Below are positions 7,042 to 14,428 of a stretch of 20,444 bases of DNA, piece after piece. This stretch comes from Candidatus Subteraquimicrobium carltonvillense (GTDB lineage: Bacteria; Actinomycetota; Aquicultoria; Subteraquimicrobiales; Subteraquimicrobiaceae), in the NCBI GenBank assembly GCA_002339355.1, contig DDKQ01000066.1, forward strand, positions 1 to 20,444, in the 5' to 3' direction. The notes below the pieces were generated by a model. That model was not told the DNA's origin and did no database searches. It saw nothing but the letters and a program-made list of their open reading frames with translations. The first letter of the stretch is position 1. Each line of letters begins with the position of its first letter. Position numbers and translations under genes: made by a program.

Positions 7042-10000
7042 TTAACTCTCAACGGGTCTTAGTTTACCAGGTACCTTTTTTAAGCCGGATTCCCTCCGCT
7101 CCGCCCTGACGCTTTCCGATTTCTGTTCTTCAACGGTTTGCTCCGTTTGGGGAACGGGTTCTTCAACACCCTCAAGGAGTCTAACTAGCTCCTCCTTCTC
7201 AAGAGTCTCCCTCTCTATGAGCGTGTTGGCAATTTTATCGAGCTTTTCGCGATTCTCTTGGAGTATCGTTCTAGCCTTAGTCCAAGCTTCGTCCACGATA
7301 CGTTTGATTTCCTTATCAATTTCGTAGGCGACTTCCTGGCTATAATCGGGATGGGATGCGAAATCCCTACCCAAAAAGACCTGATCCTGCTTCTGACCAA
7401 GGGTTAATGGACCGAGTTTTTGACTCATACCGTACTCGCAGACCATCTGCCGAGCAATTTTGGTGGTTTTCTCCAAATCGTCTTGAGCACCCGTGGTTAT
7501 ATCGTGGAAGATCATCTCTTCGGCAACGCGCCCGCCCAAGAGCATTGCCAGCTCATCGGTGAGCTCCGATTTGGTAACCAAATATCTATCCTCCGTGGGC
7601 AGAGTCAGAGTATACCCCAGCGCTCTTCCACGTGGGATTATGGAGATTTTATGGACGGGGTTCGTATTCGGCAAGATGTGTGCCACCAGCGCATGTCCGG
7701 CTTCATGATAAGCTATTATCCCCTTCTCTTTATCACTAATTAGCTTCGTCCTCCGTTCAGGTCCAGCAATCACCCTGTCTATGGCCTCTTCAAGTTCCTC
7801 CATATCTATATATTTCTTGCCATGGCGTGCAGCGAGAAGTGCCGCTTCATTCACCAGGTTAGCCAGATCCGCTCCAGTAAATCCAGGGGTTCGTCTAGCT
7901 AAAACTTCGAGATCGACATCCTTCGAAAGAGGCTTATCCCTGGTATGAACATTGAGTATTCCCACTCTACCCTTGAGATCGGGGCGATCGACCACGACCT
8001 GGCGATCGAACCTACCTGGTCTTAACAGAGCCGGATCTAGAATGTCGGGACGGTTTGTTGCGGCGATGAGTATCACGTTATCTCTGATGTCAAAACCATC
8101 CATCTCCACAAGGAGCTGATTAAGGGTCTGTTCACGTTCATCATGACCTCCGCCGAGACCAGCTCCTCGATGGCGTCCCACGGCGTCTATTTCATCCAAG
8201 AAGACGATGCAGGGAGCACTGGTCTTTGCTTGACTAAAGAGATCCCGCACTCTGCTATTGTGCAGAAGCACAGGTTTTTCTCCACCAAAGAAAGCCTCAT
8301 TCTCGCAACCACAGAGATCATAAACATATCCATTATATGGTTTTTCGATAATTTCTTTAATGTAAGGTTTCTTAATCTGGTTGGGGAATTCAATTTGATC
8401 CTCAAATGGATTGCTACTCTTTCCAATGATCAAATTCCAAGCCTCCGAATCTGGCAGAGGTCTATCTTTGATGAATCGACCACCTTTCTGGAAGCATTTC
8501 CTTACTCCTACCTTAATTCCATGCATAGCACAAAGCCAGGTAAGCTCGGTGATTAACTTACGACTTACTGAAGTGACGCTTACCTTCCCTTCCTTTGTGA
8601 TATAGCCATCGCCTTTGGAATAACCTTCAAGATAACTCAAGAAGTATTCGGGCGGCATATCCCACATAAATTCCGGAATATGCTTATTGCGACTTCCATT
8701 GCCGCAATGCTCCGTGAAGAATCGGACGAGAAGAGTGGAAAAGTATTTTATCCTCACCGTATTGTCTTCGGTATGTTCAATTACTGAATCGAGCCCAAAA
8801 GCTTCTCGCATCAATCTCATGCAATCTTTCTGCAATTCTTTCTCTCGGGCGCCAAATACAAATTCTAAACAATGGAAAGTACCTCTACCTTCAGCGGTAT
8901 AATAGCCCAAAAGCTTCATTAATTCTGGTGTCACTTTCACCTCAAAGGGTATCCTTTTGAAGGTTTTCTGGGAAATTAAACGCGGCTGGCTTTCTCCCCG
9001 CTGCCAGTCCCCCACCGTGGCTTGGGATACTCCAATGGTATTCGCAATTGCACATTGGCTTAAAAGTCCCTGATTCTCCAAGGCAAACTCATATTTCCTT
9101 TCCATCTCTTGGTAGCGATCGCCCCAAATATCTAACTTTAAAGAAACCTCCGTGGGAAAACTATGAGCCCTCATGAAATGGAGAGTTCCATATTCAGGAG
9201 AGTATTCGCCCCGAACTTTCAAGGGCAGATTCACCAATATATCGCCGGGTTTCAACTCCGTGACTTTTTTGGGTATAATCCTGTTTTTATCGCGCACAAA
9301 AATACTGTGATCACCAGTGGCTTTAATTGCACCTCCTAAATAATGGATTTCATAAATTTTGTCCACTTTATGCCTAAAGACTCCTTTAACCTCTTTCCAA
9401 TCACTTCTCCCAAAGAATTTCTTTTCAGACTTGCTAGATATACAATTTTTTGCTTCATATCCTAGGGTTTTAACATCCTTTACTGAGACTATAAATCCCT
9501 CTTGCCCTTCTTCATAGTATTGATCCACAAACTCAGAGATGGGCATGAGTTTAGTGTAATTATCGGTTTTAATTAATACTAGAGTGTCGCCAGAAACCGA
9601 GGCTCCAACTCCGACAAACATCTCAACGAAATCGGAGCCGCTGATGCTGAAGAAGGGAACGCCAGCTTCACCGGCAACCGCGCGAGCCAGGAGCGTCTTG
9701 CCCGCACCGGGCGGTCCATATAGGAGCAATCCCTTGGGGATTTTAGCTCCAAGTGCTCGGAACTTTCCGGGATTGGCCAAGAATTCCTTTATCTCCTGAA
9801 GTTCCTCCACGGCTTCATCGAGCCCGGCGACATCCTTGAAGGTTACCTTGGGCGTATCCTTGGTCATCTTCCTAGCCCGAGCCTTGCCAAAGGACATAAC
9901 CTTGCTTCCCCCACCCTGCATCTGCTGGAGCATGAATACCCAGATGGCGAGGATTAAGATGAAGGGAAGAAGATTGGAAAGAATCAGCCACCATACAGCC

Positions 10001-10296
10001 TCTTTTTGGGGATCAACCTGAGTTGAAACTTTGTGCTTGAGCAATACCTCTGAGATGTTGTAGCTTTCAGGGTAGGAGACCTCAAATTGAGTGCCGTTCT
10101 GTAACTTTCCTTTTATTATATGATCCTTGTCTAAGATCTTTACTTCCTTTACCTTACCCGCTTCAACCTGAGCGATGAATTTATTCAAGGTTAGTTTCTG
10201 AGTAGGCTTCTGATTGAGGAGATAATTTTGGGCCAGGAACAAAATGAGAATTACGATCAGAAAGTAAAAACCCGCACTCTTGAAAAACCTCTTCAA
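7042..10296 (-). CDS. ftsH: ATP-dependent zinc metalloprotease FtsH, interrupted by an in-frame intein
   Basis: FtsH is a membrane-anchored AAA+ hexamer that unfolds and degrades membrane and cytosolic proteins. The frame is 1084 residues; removing the 448-residue intein (233-680) leaves 636, the normal FtsH size. Visible parts: two membrane segments (about 8-24 and 102-122), Walker A GPPGAGKT (194-201), pore motif MFVGVGAS (ending at the intein junction), then after the intein RVRDLF, Walker B CIVFLDEIDAVGR (696-708), the second region of homology DPALLRPGRFDRQ, the Zn site HEAGH (864-868) and TTGAQDDLEKTTKIA with the third ligand. The start is TTG with AAGGAGG 7 bases upstream. Neighbours are tilS upstream and folE downstream, a common Gram-positive order. 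Function requires splicing at A232/S233 and N680/S681, giving GVGA-SRVRDLF. Confidence 0.96.
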   Translation of the reverse strand: MKRFFKSAGFYFLIVILILFLAQNYLLNQKPTQKLTLNKFIAQVEAGKVKEVKILDKDHIIKGKLQNGTQFEVSYPESYNISEVLLKHKVSTQVDPQKEAVWWLILSNLLPFILILAIWVFMLQQMQGGGSKVMSFGKARARKMTKDTPKVTFKDVAGLDEAVEELQEIKEFLANPGKFRALGAKIPKGLLLYGPPGAGKTLLARAVAGEAGVPFFSISGSDFVEMFVGVGASVSGDTLVLIKTDNYTKLMPISEFVDQYYEEGQEGFIVSVKDVKTLGYEAKNCISSKSEKKFFGRSDWKEVKGVFRHKVDKIYEIHYLGGAIKATGDHSIFVRDKNRIIPKKVTELKPGDILVNLPLKVRGEYSPEYGTLHFMRAHSFPTEVSLKLDIWGDRYQEMERKYEFALENQGLLSQCAIANTIGVSQATVGDWQRGESQPRLISQKTFKRIPFEVKVTPELMKLLGYYTAEGRGTFHCLEFVFGAREKELQKDCMRLMREAFGLDSVIEHTEDNTVRIKYFSTLLVRFFTEHCGNGSRNKHIPEFMWDMPPEYFLSYLEGYSKGDGYITKEGKVSVTSVSRKLITELTWLCAMHGIKVGVRKCFQKGGRFIKDRPLPDSEAWNLIIGKSSNPFEDQIEFPNQIKKPYIKEIIEKPYNGYVYDLCGCENEAFFGGEKPVLLHNSRVRDLFSQAKTSAPCIVFLDEIDAVGRHRGAGLGGGHDEREQTLNQLLVEMDGFDIRDNVILIAATNRPDILDPALLRPGRFDRQVVVDRPDLKGRVGILNVHTRDKPLSKDVDLEVLARRTPGFTGADLANLVNEAALLAARHGKKYIDMEELEEAIDRVIAGPERRTKLISDKEKGIIAYHEAGHALVAHILPNTNPVHKISIIPRGRALGYTLTLPTEDRYLVTKSELTDELAMLLGGRVAEEMIFHDITTGAQDDLEKTTKIARQMVCEYGMSQKLGPLTLGQKQDQVFLGRDFASHPDYSQEVAYEIDKEIKRIVDEAWTKARTILQENREKLDKIANTLIERETLEKEELVRLLEGVEEPVPQTEQTVEEQKSESVRAERRESGLKKVPGKLRPVES
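8257..9600 (-). mobile_element. Intein in FtsH with LAGLIDADG homing endonuclease and HTH insert
   Basis: This in-frame 448-residue insertion begins SVSGDTLVLI (Ser1) and ends PVLLHN, with Ser as +1 residue; removal restores an uninterrupted FtsH. Block A is SVSGDTLVL, block B is KATGDHSIFV (T95, H98), block F is GYVYDLCGCENEAFFGG and block G is LLHN with penultimate His and terminal Asn. All main splicing residues are present; block F has E where a His is frequent. The endonuclease motifs are LLGYYTAEG (acidic E237) and YLEGYSKGDG (acidic D331), both retaining the catalytic acid. Residues about 170-207 contain a helix-turn-helix-like stretch (AIANTIGVSQATVGDW), probably for DNA recognition. 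There are no frameshifts, so it is likely both splicing- and homing-competent. Confidence 0.95.
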
Positions 10297-10378
10297 AATG
10301 AAACCTCCTTAATAATTTCGTGTATTAATCGTAACATAATTTAAATTCATTAGCAATTTACCAGGGAATAAGAAGACG

Positions 10379-10498
10379 GTAGCGTCGGGGTTTATCCCCA
10401 CCCACGTTATACCTAAATGTAGGGGCGGGACTCTGTGCCCGCCCAAAGGAAGCGGGACAAGCCCCCGCTACGGATTTTTGAAAATCTGTCAAACTACT
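10379..10498. repeat. Composite of dispersed GC-rich hairpin repeats
   Basis: Three hairpins stand side by side between tilS and ftsH: GGGG-TTTA-TCCCC (about 10387-10399), GGGCGGG-ACTCTGTG-CCCGCCC (10423-10444), and a degenerate AGCGGG/CCCGCT (about 10450-10470). The same three words recur at 20034-20194, and the middle one twice at 18100-18162. They have no coding potential. They occupy the place where hpt often lies in related gene orders. Confidence 0.8.
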
Positions 10499-10518
10499 AA
10501 CAGACCTAAAGGTCTGTT
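10499..10518. repeat. AACAGACC-TAAA-GGTCTGTT palindrome overlapping the tilS stop
   Basis: This is an exact 8-bp stem with a TAAA loop, the same unit as at 20124-20143. The loop supplies, on the minus strand, the TAG stop of tilS (10506-10508), and the arm encodes its last residues. Confidence 0.85.
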
Positions 10519-11930
10519 TCTACTTCTAGTTTTAAGATCGTCTTAGTACCCCGGTCGACTTTAGCCCTATCATCAATTCTATATCCGATTACCCAAAGAA
10601 TGTGATCCTTTCCTTGAAGGATGGGAATCCTATCCCTGAGTCTACGTGGAACCTTCTCGTCCACGAAGAAATCTTGCAATTTCTTTTCACCCTCCATACC
10701 CAAGGGTCTAAAGCTGTCGCCGGGTACTCGGGTGCGCAGAATCAGAGGAAGTTTAAGTTTGTCGGCGTCGAGATAAGCCTTTTTGTCCTCCTTCAGAATC
10801 CTCTCACTCTTTGCATCCTTAAACTCAGCCCTTATTCGGATTCCCAGGCTGGGGATATCGGTTATGCCCGGAATGTTCAGCAAAATTCTTGGGACCTTAG
10901 GAGTTTCCAACCTCTCCTTGAAGGTTATGATAAGTGTATCGTATTCGCTTAAAGTCACGAACCCCCCTGGGAGATCCATTTGCAGATGGGGCAACTTTCC
11001 GGACACGTACCCCAATATCTCCTCCAAATGTTTGAACTCTATACCCCGCAAATTTCCCTTCACCAGTTGTATTCCTCTTCGAAGCACTCTTCGCTGAATA
11101 GCCAAAGGCAGCTTCTGAATCGCCTTGCAGGACAATTTCACTCCGGAGACCCGTCTGGGGAAATCCTCCTCAATCACCGCGACCTCATTGAACTTTTCTT
11201 CGGCTAACTCATCGAGGAGGTCTTGCTCCTCGCTTAAAATCTCCATGGTTTTAAGGATAACCCCTTTAAAATTTGGATTATATCGCTCCAGAGCCGGAAT
11301 GAGCTGATGGCGAACCTTATTCCGCAAATAAGAGATACCCAGATTCGATATGTCCAGCCGAAATTCTATCCCCTTTTCTCCGCAATATTCCCGAATTTGA
11401 CCCCGGGTTGATTCAATCAAGAGACGGATGTATTTACCCCTCACCGGAGGCATCCCCCTTAAGCCCTCGGGTCCCGATCCCCGTAGGAGCCTCATGAGAA
11501 AGGTCTCAACCTGATCGTCGGCATGGTGTCCAAGGGCAATCCTGTTAGCTTTTATCTCTTGACCGACCTTTTCCAACAATCCATATCTGACCTCACGAGC
11601 TGCCTCTTCAGGGGAAAGATGCTCTTCTCTCATATATGCTGGTACATCGAAAGAGAGTATCGTGGAGGGAAAATCAAACCTTTCGGCCAATTCTCGGACG
11701 AAAAGGGCATCCTCTTCTGATTCTTTGCGCATCATGTGGTTTAGATGGAATACATGAAGCTTCAATCCCAGTTCATCACGCAGAGCAGCTAGGATGTGGA
11801 GTAAGGCAACGGAGTCCGGTCCACCGGAGACGGACACCAGAACCTTATCACCTTTCTTGAGCATATTGTATTTTTCGATGGTCGCTAGCACCTTTCGTTC
11901 CAAAGGATGCCTTGCCTTCAAGAAAAACAC
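10506..11930 (-). CDS. tilS: tRNA(Ile)-lysidine synthetase
   Basis: TilS attaches lysine to C34 of the CAU-anticodon isoleucine tRNA so that it reads AUA; it is normally essential. The 474 residues match the long form. The N-terminal PP-loop is SVSGGPDSVALLH (SGGPDS at 35-40), followed by HVFHLNHMMR, the ALGHHADDQVETFLMRLLRGSG block and STRGQIREYC. A middle domain and a C-terminal tRNA-binding domain (LPLILRTRVPGDSFRPLGM, VPRRLRDRIPIL) follow. The start is GTG (MFFLKARHP), with TATAAT only three bases upstream, so the transcript may be leaderless; a TTG three codons later is the alternative. Its stop codon and last residues (ETDL) come from a palindromic repeat. A copy of a 50-bp duplicated sequence lies just upstream. 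Confidence 0.95.
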   Translation of the reverse strand: MFFLKARHPLERKVLATIEKYNMLKKGDKVLVSVSGGPDSVALLHILAALRDELGLKLHVFHLNHMMRKESEEDALFVRELAERFDFPSTILSFDVPAYMREEHLSPEEAAREVRYGLLEKVGQEIKANRIALGHHADDQVETFLMRLLRGSGPEGLRGMPPVRGKYIRLLIESTRGQIREYCGEKGIEFRLDISNLGISYLRNKVRHQLIPALERYNPNFKGVILKTMEILSEEQDLLDELAEEKFNEVAVIEEDFPRRVSGVKLSCKAIQKLPLAIQRRVLRRGIQLVKGNLRGIEFKHLEEILGYVSGKLPHLQMDLPGGFVTLSEYDTLIITFKERLETPKVPRILLNIPGITDIPSLGIRIRAEFKDAKSERILKEDKKAYLDADKLKLPLILRTRVPGDSFRPLGMEGEKKLQDFFVDEKVPRRLRDRIPILQGKDHILWVIGYRIDDRAKVDRGTKTILKLEVETDL

Positions 11931-11933
11931 CCC

Positions 11934-11939
11934 ATTATA
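11934..11939 (-). promoter_or_regulatory. Possible -10 box of tilS
   Basis: TATAAT on the minus strand, ending three bases before the GTG start. No consensus -35 is seen at 17 bases; that position falls in the GGGGTG of the duplicated 50-bp sequence. If used, transcription would begin at or next to the GTG. Weak call. Confidence 0.3.
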
Positions 11940-11946
11940 TGCGTCC

Positions 11947-11995
11947 GGAGCACTTCACCCCGACCATAGTGTTAACCCATCTTGTTAATAATACA
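11947..11995. repeat. 50-bp direct repeat, copy 1 (upstream of tilS)
   Basis: This is 49 bases identical to 13070-13119 except for one missing T. On the minus strand it contains TTAAC-7-GTTAA, an operator-like inverted repeat. It sits 17 bases before the tilS start; the second copy lies 50 bases before the amidase start, in the same orientation. Confidence 0.9.
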
Positions 11996-12015
11996 TAAAA
12001 GCACCTCATCATGAT

Positions 12016-12037
12016 AAAAAAGACCCTGAAAGGGTCA
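12016..12037 (-). terminator. Rho-independent terminator after the amidase gene
   Basis: On the minus strand GACCCT-TTC-AGGGTC is followed by TTTTTT. It lies about 80 bases past the amidase stop and before the tilS upstream region, so the two genes are separate transcripts. Confidence 0.85.
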
Positions 12038-12117
12038 TGCCTTGCAAATCCAGTATATTGAGTATTTCCAATCGTTGTCAAATTACTGTCAAATACCACT
12101 CTGCAGTCACATCGGTG

Positions 12118-13020
12118 TCAATGTTCTCCTGTAAAATACCGCATGACGCCATTGCGAATCCCCTGTGCCACCTTCCACTGGTATTCTTCGCTATTGAGCA
12201 ACCTATCCTCTTCGGGATTGGTTAAGAAACCCACCTCGGTGAGAATGACCGGGACATTTGACCAATTGAAACCGGTGAAATCGCTGCGTGGCACGATCCC
12301 GTCATTCCTGCAATTACAGGATTTGACGAGCTCTCGTTGCACCAACCTTGCAGCCCGAAGGCTTTCAAGGTAAATGGATTCCGTCCATTGGTTCTTTGCC
12401 GGATAGAAGGTGGTGATACCGCTAACTGATGGATCACTACCACCATCACAATGTATGCGAATGAAAAGGTCAGCACCAATGCTATTTGCAATGGTTGCCC
12501 GTTCGATGTTGCTTATATTGACATCATCGGTTTCCCTGGTCATGACCACGGCAATACCCGATCTTTCCAATAGATTCTTTAATTTGAATGCTATCTGCAA
12601 AGTTATTTTGTATTCAAAAACGCCGGATGATACCCCACTGGCACCTCCCTTACATTTTTCCTTCATCCGCGAGGAGCCTGGAGCGATGGGCTCAAGATTC
12701 AAATTCGCACGAGCTTGATGTCCTGGGTCGATGCAGACACACTTCCCCGCCACCTCACCGGGAAGGGTTTTCGAACCACTACCCTCGGTATCCAATTTAT
12801 TTCTCACAATGGATTCAATGGTCTGGGAAACCTGAGAAAATTTTCCCTCAAAAAATTCCGTAATTGCCGAGACTAAATTATTTGCCTCTTCGATACTCCC
12901 TCGCTTACTTGCATTGGCGGCAAAAGCAGAGAAGATGCTGAAGAGGAATAGAGAAATAATGATAGCGCTAAGAACCACTCTGAAACGCTTATTAACAAAA
13001 TTCACTCGAACTCTTTTCAT
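12118..13020 (-). CDS. Exported N-acetylmuramoyl-L-alanine amidase (Amidase_3)
   Basis: This zinc amidase cuts the bond between MurNAc and L-Ala in peptidoglycan stem peptides. A basic N-terminus is followed by one hydrophobic segment (about 15-35, ending AFAANA) that is a signal peptide or membrane anchor. A ~55-residue linker leads to the catalytic domain at 92-298. Zn ligands are H101 (CIDPGH), E136 (SGVFEYKITLQ) and H190 (FIRIHCDGG); the catalytic E262 is in ILTEVGFLTNPEED. No SH3 or LysM wall-binding domain is visible. The ATG lacks a strong ribosome site; the GTG six codons on (VNFVN) is an alternative. It stands alone between the ubi-like operon and tilS with its own terminator. It could act in cell separation or wall turnover; nothing here points to sporulation. 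Confidence 0.9.
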   Translation of the reverse strand: MKRVRVNFVNKRFRVVLSAIIISLFLFSIFSAFAANASKRGSIEEANNLVSAITEFFEGKFSQVSQTIESIVRNKLDTEGSGSKTLPGEVAGKCVCIDPGHQARANLNLEPIAPGSSRMKEKCKGGASGVSSGVFEYKITLQIAFKLKNLLERSGIAVVMTRETDDVNISNIERATIANSIGADLFIRIHCDGGSDPSVSGITTFYPAKNQWTESIYLESLRAARLVQRELVKSCNCRNDGIVPRSDFTGFNWSNVPVILTEVGFLTNPEEDRLLNSEEYQWKVAQGIRNGVMRYFTGEH

Positions 13021-13069
13021 AACTTTAGCTGGACTATTAACGAGTTAAGTTTACATTTATACATTCAAG

Positions 13070-13119
13070 GGAGCACTTCACCCCGACCATAGTGTTTAAC
13101 CCATCTTGTTAATAATACA
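13070..13119. repeat. 50-bp direct repeat, copy 2 (upstream of the amidase gene)
   Basis: Matches 11947-11995 with a single extra T. It lies between the ubiT-like stop (13129) and the amidase start (13020). A TATAAA follows it on the minus strand, roughly where TATAAT follows copy 1. Confidence 0.9.
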
Positions 13120-13128
13120 CTTTTCACC

Positions 13129-13494
13129 TCAGATGACCACAAGGTCGTCAAAGATATTTTTCAGGGTCAAGGCCATTGTAAGTGAACCCTCCACGGTTAT
13201 TCTCCTCCGGAAGAAAGCAGCGTCAGGATCGATTCGGCCCAAAAAGAGCCCCATAAAAACCCCGAACGATCCTCCAAAGATTACATCTGGCTGGTAATTG
13301 CGAGTTAAATCTCGTGGAAGTGGTCCTCTAATTAAGCCCTCTTCAATGGTAAAGATGTAAGGTCTTTGGAATCCCGTTAATTTAAGGGCAAAGACCCTTC
13401 CACTCAAAGGGGTCAATCTCTCCTTCAGATGGATATTTTTGTGAGTCAAGACCATGATCGCCTTCAAAAATAACTCCCCTAACTTGTAGAGCAT
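13129..13494 (-). CDS. UbiT-like SCP2-domain lipid carrier protein
   Basis: UbiT (E. coli YhbT) is an SCP2 lipid-binding protein that presents quinone intermediates to the UbiU-UbiV hydroxylase in oxygen-independent ubiquinone synthesis. The strongest match is DPDAAFFRRRITVEGSLTM followed by ALTLKNIFDDL, which parallels the C-terminal SCP2 block of UbiT. The protein is 121 residues, against about 174 in E. coli. It has a shorter N-terminus and lacks the C-terminal tail, so it is an SCP2 core only. The ATG overlaps the end of the ubiV-like gene by 16 bases, indicating translational coupling. Context (UbiU- and UbiV-like genes just upstream) supports the call. The lipid substrate in this organism is unknown. 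Confidence 0.85.
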   Translation of the reverse strand: MLYKLGELFLKAIMVLTHKNIHLKERLTPLSGRVFALKLTGFQRPYIFTIEEGLIRGPLPRDLTRNYQPDVIFGGSFGVFMGLFLGRIDPDAAFFRRRITVEGSLTMALTLKNIFDDLVVI

Positions 13495-14372
13495 GTTAAG
13501 CGCTTTTCCCTCCCCGTAAAATAACGAGTATCCAATCCATATTCTGAGAGCGAAGCCAATTTCTTCTCGGCTTGAGCCGGCGATATCTCTCTTTCAATTA
13601 ACGCCTTGAAGATATCAGCAACCTCTACGACATTCTCCGGGATAGTCTCGATTCTTATACTTGCAACCCCCATTTCCTGAAATCCCTTAAGATAAGAGAC
13701 GAGACAATAGGTCTTGGCATTGTAAACTGCCGGTCCATTTATCATGAACAATGGTTCACCTTCCAAAGTGGCATGGGGAAGATTTTTCACCTCGTAGCAT
13801 TTGAACCCACAGTCCCTCCTTAGCTTTCCAAATGCCCTTGCCGTATAGCATCGCCAAGAGAAGGCTATGGGAAAGTTACCATAAGTGACCACTTCGAAAG
13901 GGACATCGACCTCCTCACACATTTTCTCCATGGTATTCACGGATATATCCACGGGGAAAACTATTCGACGAATTTTGTACTTCAAAAGAAACTTTGCCGA
14001 CTGAGGATTATAAACATTGAAGTATGGACCCAGCGTTAAAGGTTTTTCTCTAAATTCCTTTAGCCAGACATTAAAGATACCCACGTTGTTGACCTCTATC
14101 TGGTGAGCTTCTTCCATCAATGCACGGCTTTTATTTACATCCCCTTCATTTGTGGGCAAGACATGAGTGGATAGTATGACCTCTTTACCAGCTCCCTTCA
14201 ATAAATCTTGAATCTCAGTGAAAAGCCTCGGATCAAGTATGTCCCTTTTTGTGCAAGCGATTTCCCCAACATATGCCCTGTTTATACCGGGATGAGCAGC
14301 GACTTTTCGATAGTAATCCAAAATTTTCTCTTTGCCCCAATTGGTGGGAAGCGGACCTATGGCTATTTCCAT
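13479..14372 (-). CDS. UbiV-like U32-family Fe-S protein
   Basis: UbiV is a member of the peptidase U32 family but not a protease: with UbiU it forms a [4Fe-4S] heterodimer for oxygen-independent hydroxylation. I start at the ATG at 14370-14372 (MEIAIGPLPTNWGKE), with GAGGGAG eight bases upstream, giving 297 residues, close to E. coli UbiV. The frame remains open to 14498 but would add 42 unrelated residues overlapping the ubiU-like gene. Cysteines C40 (GEIACTKR), C175 (SWRCYTAR), C188 and C192 (RDCGFKC) have the spacing of the UbiV cluster ligands (13 and 4 between the last three). YGNFPIAFSWRCYTAR is the family core. It lies 56 bases after the ubiU-like stop and overlaps the ubiT-like gene. 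Confidence 0.88.
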   Translation of the reverse strand: MEIAIGPLPTNWGKEKILDYYRKVAAHPGINRAYVGEIACTKRDILDPRLFTEIQDLLKGAGKEVILSTHVLPTNEGDVNKSRALMEEAHQIEVNNVGIFNVWLKEFREKPLTLGPYFNVYNPQSAKFLLKYKIRRIVFPVDISVNTMEKMCEEVDVPFEVVTYGNFPIAFSWRCYTARAFGKLRRDCGFKCYEVKNLPHATLEGEPLFMINGPAVYNAKTYCLVSYLKGFQEMGVASIRIETIPENVVEVADIFKALIEREISPAQAEKKLASLSEYGLDTRYFTGREKRLTCSTS

Positions 14373-14428
14373 CGCATTTGCTCCCTCACTTTGCATCCAC
14401 GACTTCACCCTTGAACCCTCAACGATTT

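Noticed and set aside
8257..9600. ftsH as a fusion gene or a frameshifted pseudogene
   Set aside because: The insertion is in frame, has splicing motifs at both exact ends, and its removal restores an uninterrupted FtsH.
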